Below are positions 21,301-23,495 of a stretch of 23,495 nucleotides of DNA, in pieces. This DNA comes from UBA11855 sp035297385 (lineage in GTDB: Archaea; Thermoproteota; Bathyarchaeia; Bathyarchaeales; Bathycorpusculaceae), in the NCBI GenBank assembly GCA_035297385.1, contig DATGZD010000048.1, forward strand, positions 1 through 23,495, given 5' to 3'. The stretch's first letter is position 1. Every line of letters starts with the position of its first letter. Under the pieces are notes generated by a model. It ran no database searches. It worked only from the letters and a program-made list of their open reading frames with translations, and was not told where the DNA came from. Both the position numbers and the translations under genes were made by a program.

Positions 21301-22171
21301 AAACTATCTGATGCTTACGTTTCCTAAAGTAAATAAGTAAACCGGCAACTACTACACCAAGAACAGCTACAAAAACAATAACCATAAGTACAGTTGAAAA
21401 GAGCACACTAATTTCAAAATCTATTGTCTCCGACGCACCCATGTTTCCAGCAACATCTTGCGCATAAACCGTTATACTATGTTTTCCATTAGATAAACCT
21501 GTAAGAGTAATATTATCAGTCATAGTAACATTACCTTTACTATCAAGATTATAAGCCAATTTTGAGGTAGCCTCATCAACTGTAAAATTCAAGGCTAAGT
21601 TAGAAGTTTCATAAATCCTATTTTCTATTGACAGAATTCTAATGCTTGGCGATAAAGTATCAATGGTAAAAGAAATTGTTGAAGAACTTTTGGTCTCAAA
21701 ATGATACAACTGTAATGGAAGATCTCCCCATATAATATAATATCCTCTTCCTTCTGCTGTTAATGTTAGATTATGTTTTCCTTCAGGTACACCTGTAATG
21801 TTTATTGAAGTTTTAAGGAATTGTTTTTCAGCAGGAGCACGGTTATCGATACTATCATTACCATAGGTATTATAATAGAGAAGTATGCCATCCGTTAACC
21901 AATCTGTATGGCAACTTACTTTTTGCAGAAAAGTAGTCTGGGAAAGAGGGGAATGCTCTGGAAGTGTTACATTTATGTCCAGTAAGACTTGTTTTTGAGA
22001 GTAAATCGATTGATTTGATGGAGATAGCATTATTATCTCAAGTGGCGCAATTTGTGCATCAGAAGGCGCTTGTCCCTTGTCGATGACCAATTGAGCTTGG
22101 ACTAAATTACTAGCCAAAAACAAAGCTATCATTAGAGTAGGAAGAAACATCGTAATTACTATTTTCTTCAT
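21299..22171 (-). CDS. exported Ig-like protein with C-terminal membrane anchor
   Basis: 290 residues. Signal peptide about 1-26 (MKKIVITMFLPTLMIALFLA then SNLVQAQ). Two Ig/fibronectin-like beta-sandwich domains follow: about 45-165 (IIMLSPSNQSIYSQKQVLLD ... GVPEGKHNLTLTAEGRGYYI) and about 170-250 (DTLSPSIRILSIENRIYETS ... GLSNGKHSITVYAQDVAGNM, a typical bacterial-Ig ending). A single helix (about 257-280) ends FRKRKHQ. Many N-x-S/T sites suggest N-glycosylation, as in archaeal surface proteins. It has the same design and orientation as the lectin-like gene 82 bases downstream, and the two may be co-expressed. Repeat C is about 45 bases upstream. Ligand unknown. Confidence 0.8.
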   Translation of the reverse strand: MKKIVITMFLPTLMIALFLASNLVQAQLVIDKGQAPSDAQIAPLEIIMLSPSNQSIYSQKQVLLDINVTLPEHSPLSQTTFLQKVSCHTDWLTDGILLYYNTYGNDSIDNRAPAEKQFLKTSINITGVPEGKHNLTLTAEGRGYYIIWGDLPLQLYHFETKSSSTISFTIDTLSPSIRILSIENRIYETSNLALNFTVDEATSKLAYNLDSKGNVTMTDNITLTGLSNGKHSITVYAQDVAGNMGASETIDFEISVLFSTVLMVIVFVAVLGVVVAGLLIYFRKRKHQIV

Positions 22172-22215
22172 GTCTCTATCATAACAGCGTGCTTATTTGA
22201 TGTTAAAAACAGTTT

Positions 22216-22259
22216 TTGTCAAGCTTTCTTGACTAACCTTTAGTCAGTTTTTCTTGACT
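22216..22259. repeat. hairpin repeat, copy C
   Basis: TTGTCAAG (22216-22223), then CTTGACTAA-CCT-TTAGTCA (22228-22246), then CTTGACT (22253-22259). It lies in the divergent intergenic region, about 45 bases upstream of the Ig-like gene start on the minus strand. Confidence 0.75.
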
Positions 22260-22399
22260 GAACATGAGCCCACCTGTTGGTTCATAATTCAGTTACCTTC
22301 TTTTAAAATTCCTTAAATGCAAGGGGACGAATCAACCTTCCGCTAAATCACATTTTGTTGTTCATAAACAGTCTCTGATTACCACAAACCTTAAATCCG

Positions 22400-22434
22400 C
22401 CATATATATGCCATATTTATGCCAATAAGAGGTG
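22400..22434 (+). promoter_or_regulatory. TATA-containing direct repeat and Shine-Dalgarno for the small membrane/SPFH operon
   Basis: CCATATATATG and CCATATTTATG form an 11-bp direct repeat with one mismatch (22400-22421), TATA-like and about 20-40 bases before the ATG. GAGGTGG (22428-22434) follows with normal spacing to the ATG at 22441. Confidence 0.45.
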
Positions 22435-22440
22435 GATAGT

Positions 22441-22632
22441 ATGAAAATAAGAAAAGAAGCAGTCGCATGTTGGATAATCGGAGCAATCTTGATATTCTTT
22501 GGAACAAGTGTTGAGAATTACTTCTTTGAGACTCTAGCTGTCATAGTAATAGCCTTCGGAGTTATCTTGCAGCTGTTTTATGATGACCTCTTTAAGGCTA
22601 AAAGAATAGAACAAAAAACTGAGGAGGTATAG
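22441..22632 (+). CDS. small two-helix membrane protein upstream of SPFH protein
   Basis: 63 residues from the ATG at 22441. The GTG three codons earlier lies inside the Shine-Dalgarno GAGGTGG, so it is not the start. Two hydrophobic helices (about 9-25 and 29-46) form a hairpin, followed by an acidic/basic soluble tail (YDDLFKAKRIEQKTEEV). The tail's GAGGAGGT at 22621-22628 doubles as the ribosome-binding site of the next gene, so the two are translationally linked. It may be a membrane partner of the SPFH protein, analogous in size but not demonstrably homologous to NfeD-like partners. Confidence 0.7.
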   Translation: MKIRKEAVACWIIGAILIFFGTSVENYFFETLAVIVIAFGVILQLFYDDLFKAKRIEQKTEEV

Positions 22633-22634
22633 AA

Positions 22635-23495
22635 TTGAAAACAGAATATTCAATAAATCAAGGAGCGAGGTTCCTAAAGAAACTAATAGTAATCATAATA
22701 GTCTTCATGATTGCAACGATATCTGTTATCACACTAGCAAGTGCATATCAGACTGTTCCAACAGGTTATGCAGGCGTAGTCCTACAATGGGGAAATCCAG
22801 TCAGAGTAGTTGGTTCAGGCCTTAATGGTATAACTCCAATCGCTGAAACCATAGCTCTGGTAAATGTTCAAGTTCAATCAGCAACAGCGCAAGAATCTGC
22901 CGCATCATCTGACTTACAGGAAGTAACTACATCTGTAACTGTTAACTATCAACTTGATTCAGCTTTTGCTAAAGAAATCTACACTAATCTAAGAGATGAA
23001 TACGAGGAACGTGTCATTGTTCCTGCAATGCAAGATGGATTAAAAGCTTCTACAGCAAAATTCCAAGCTAGTGAACTAATAACACAACGAGAACAAGCTA
23101 AGACTACTTTTCAAAATCTATTACAAGACAAAATGGACCAATACCACATAAAAGTTGTATCCGTAGCAATAACTGACTTTCAATTCAGCCCTAACTTCAA
23201 AGCCGCCATCGAAGCGAAAGTCACCGCAGAACAAAACGCTTTAGCCGCTCAAAATCAACTGAAAGTCGTTGAATTTGAAGCCCAACAACAAGTTATCCAA
23301 GCAAGCGCTAATGCCACGGCAATAACAACTCTAGCTCTTGGAAACGCAAACGCGACACTCATATCAGCCAACGCAACAGCTCAAGCAATACAGACTATTC
23401 AGAGTCAACTAACAGCTGAATACATACAATACTTATACTCGACAGGCTGGAATGGTCAACTACCAGTGTACTACTCAGGCAATGGCACTTTACCG
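22635..23495 (+). CDS. SPFH/prohibitin-family membrane protein (partial, 3' end missing)
   Basis: The frame starts at TTG 22635, fixed by GAGGAGGT 6 bases upstream, and stays open to the window edge (287 codons). A signal-anchor helix (about 16-38) is followed by an SPFH/Band-7 domain (about 40-215) with TVPTGYAGVVLQWGNPVRVV, GLNGITPIAETI, QEVTTSVTVNYQLD, FQASELITQREQ and VVSVAITDFQFSPNFKAAIE. The next segment (about 215-260) is Ala/Glu/Gln-rich and coiled-coil-like, with VTAEQNALAAQNQLKVVEFE. Near the end the Ala/Asn-rich repeats contain several N-A-T sites (NATA, NATL), which is unusual. Prohibitins form large membrane-bound rings that organise membrane domains or regulate proteases such as FtsH. 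The C-terminus lies outside the window. Confidence 0.88.
   Translation, partial: MKTEYSINQGARFLKKLIVIIIVFMIATISVITLASAYQTVPTGYAGVVLQWGNPVRVVGSGLNGITPIAETIALVNVQVQSATAQESAASSDLQEVTTSVTVNYQLDSAFAKEIYTNLRDEYEERVIVPAMQDGLKASTAKFQASELITQREQAKTTFQNLLQDKMDQYHIKVVSVAITDFQFSPNFKAAIEAKVTAEQNALAAQNQLKVVEFEAQQQVIQASANATAITTLALGNANATLISANATAQAIQTIQSQLTAEYIQYLYSTGWNGQLPVYYSGNGTLP

Noticed and set aside
19932..22259. CRISPR array
   Set aside because: Only three copies, about 1 kb apart with genes between them, and internally palindromic; not repeat-spacer spacing.

Overview
The window reads as an archaeal chromosome segment. The lineage is probably near the Bathyarchaeia, but that is inferred from protein style only. 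The evidence is a TrmB regulator, tandem winged-helix regulators, a BRE/TATA-like promoter, T-rich terminators, and secreted Ig-like and PQQ-propeller proteins anchored by one C-terminal helix. Most genes are AT-rich (one sampled 60-base line in 6972-8741 has 19 G/C). Two long genes are richer (29/60 in the 12.8-15.2 kb gene, 30/60 in the PQQ gene). I found no tRNA, rRNA, CRISPR array, transposase or integrase.

Region 1 (1-5.7 kb) looks like metal handling. It opens with the last 44 codons of a copper/heavy-metal P1B-type ATPase. Next come a small membrane protein with a two-winged-helix regulator behind a palindromic promoter, and a secreted Met/His/Gly-rich protein with two PepSY-like domains behind a promoter dense in GTTTCA/TGAAAC half-sites. 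After a sparse stretch with small ORFs there is a tight operon: MacB/FtsX-type permease, LolD-type ATPase and a membrane-anchored DUF2318-like cysteine protein. This trio resembles part of the bacterial P19/FetMP-associated iron-uptake cluster.

Region 2 (5.75-10.3 kb) holds a DMT/EamA transporter on the minus strand, then a fused membrane/spermidine-synthase-like protein. That protein is cut by a single in-frame TGA at 8739-8741, with clear family-like sequence continuing in the same frame. Next to it, on the opposite strand, is a peroxiredoxin (BCP type) remnant with two frameshifts and a TAG. Region 2 is therefore either decaying or affected by sequence errors. A 52-residue zinc-finger protein with a perfect Shine-Dalgarno follows.

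Region 3 (10.4-12.2 kb) is an arsenic unit on the minus strand: a cysteine-rich AbrB-family regulator followed 2 bases later by an ArsM-type arsenite methyltransferase, with an upstream inverted repeat and a downstream hairpin/T-tract terminator. A small zinc-ribbon protein lies divergent to it.

Region 4 (12.8-19.1 kb) contains an unrecognised 794-residue beta-rich, signal-less protein behind a perfect 8-3-8 palindrome, then a TrmB-family regulator divergent from a large exported PQQ-propeller protein.

Region 5 (19.3-23.5 kb) has a small membrane protein with an intrinsic-type terminator. Two exported, membrane-anchored Ig/lectin-like proteins follow, separated and bracketed by three copies of a 43-44 bp hairpin repeat built on CTTGACTAA/TTAGTCAAG; copies A and B each cover the stop codon of the gene they follow. 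A small membrane protein co-transcribed with a TTG-started SPFH/prohibitin-family protein runs off the window.
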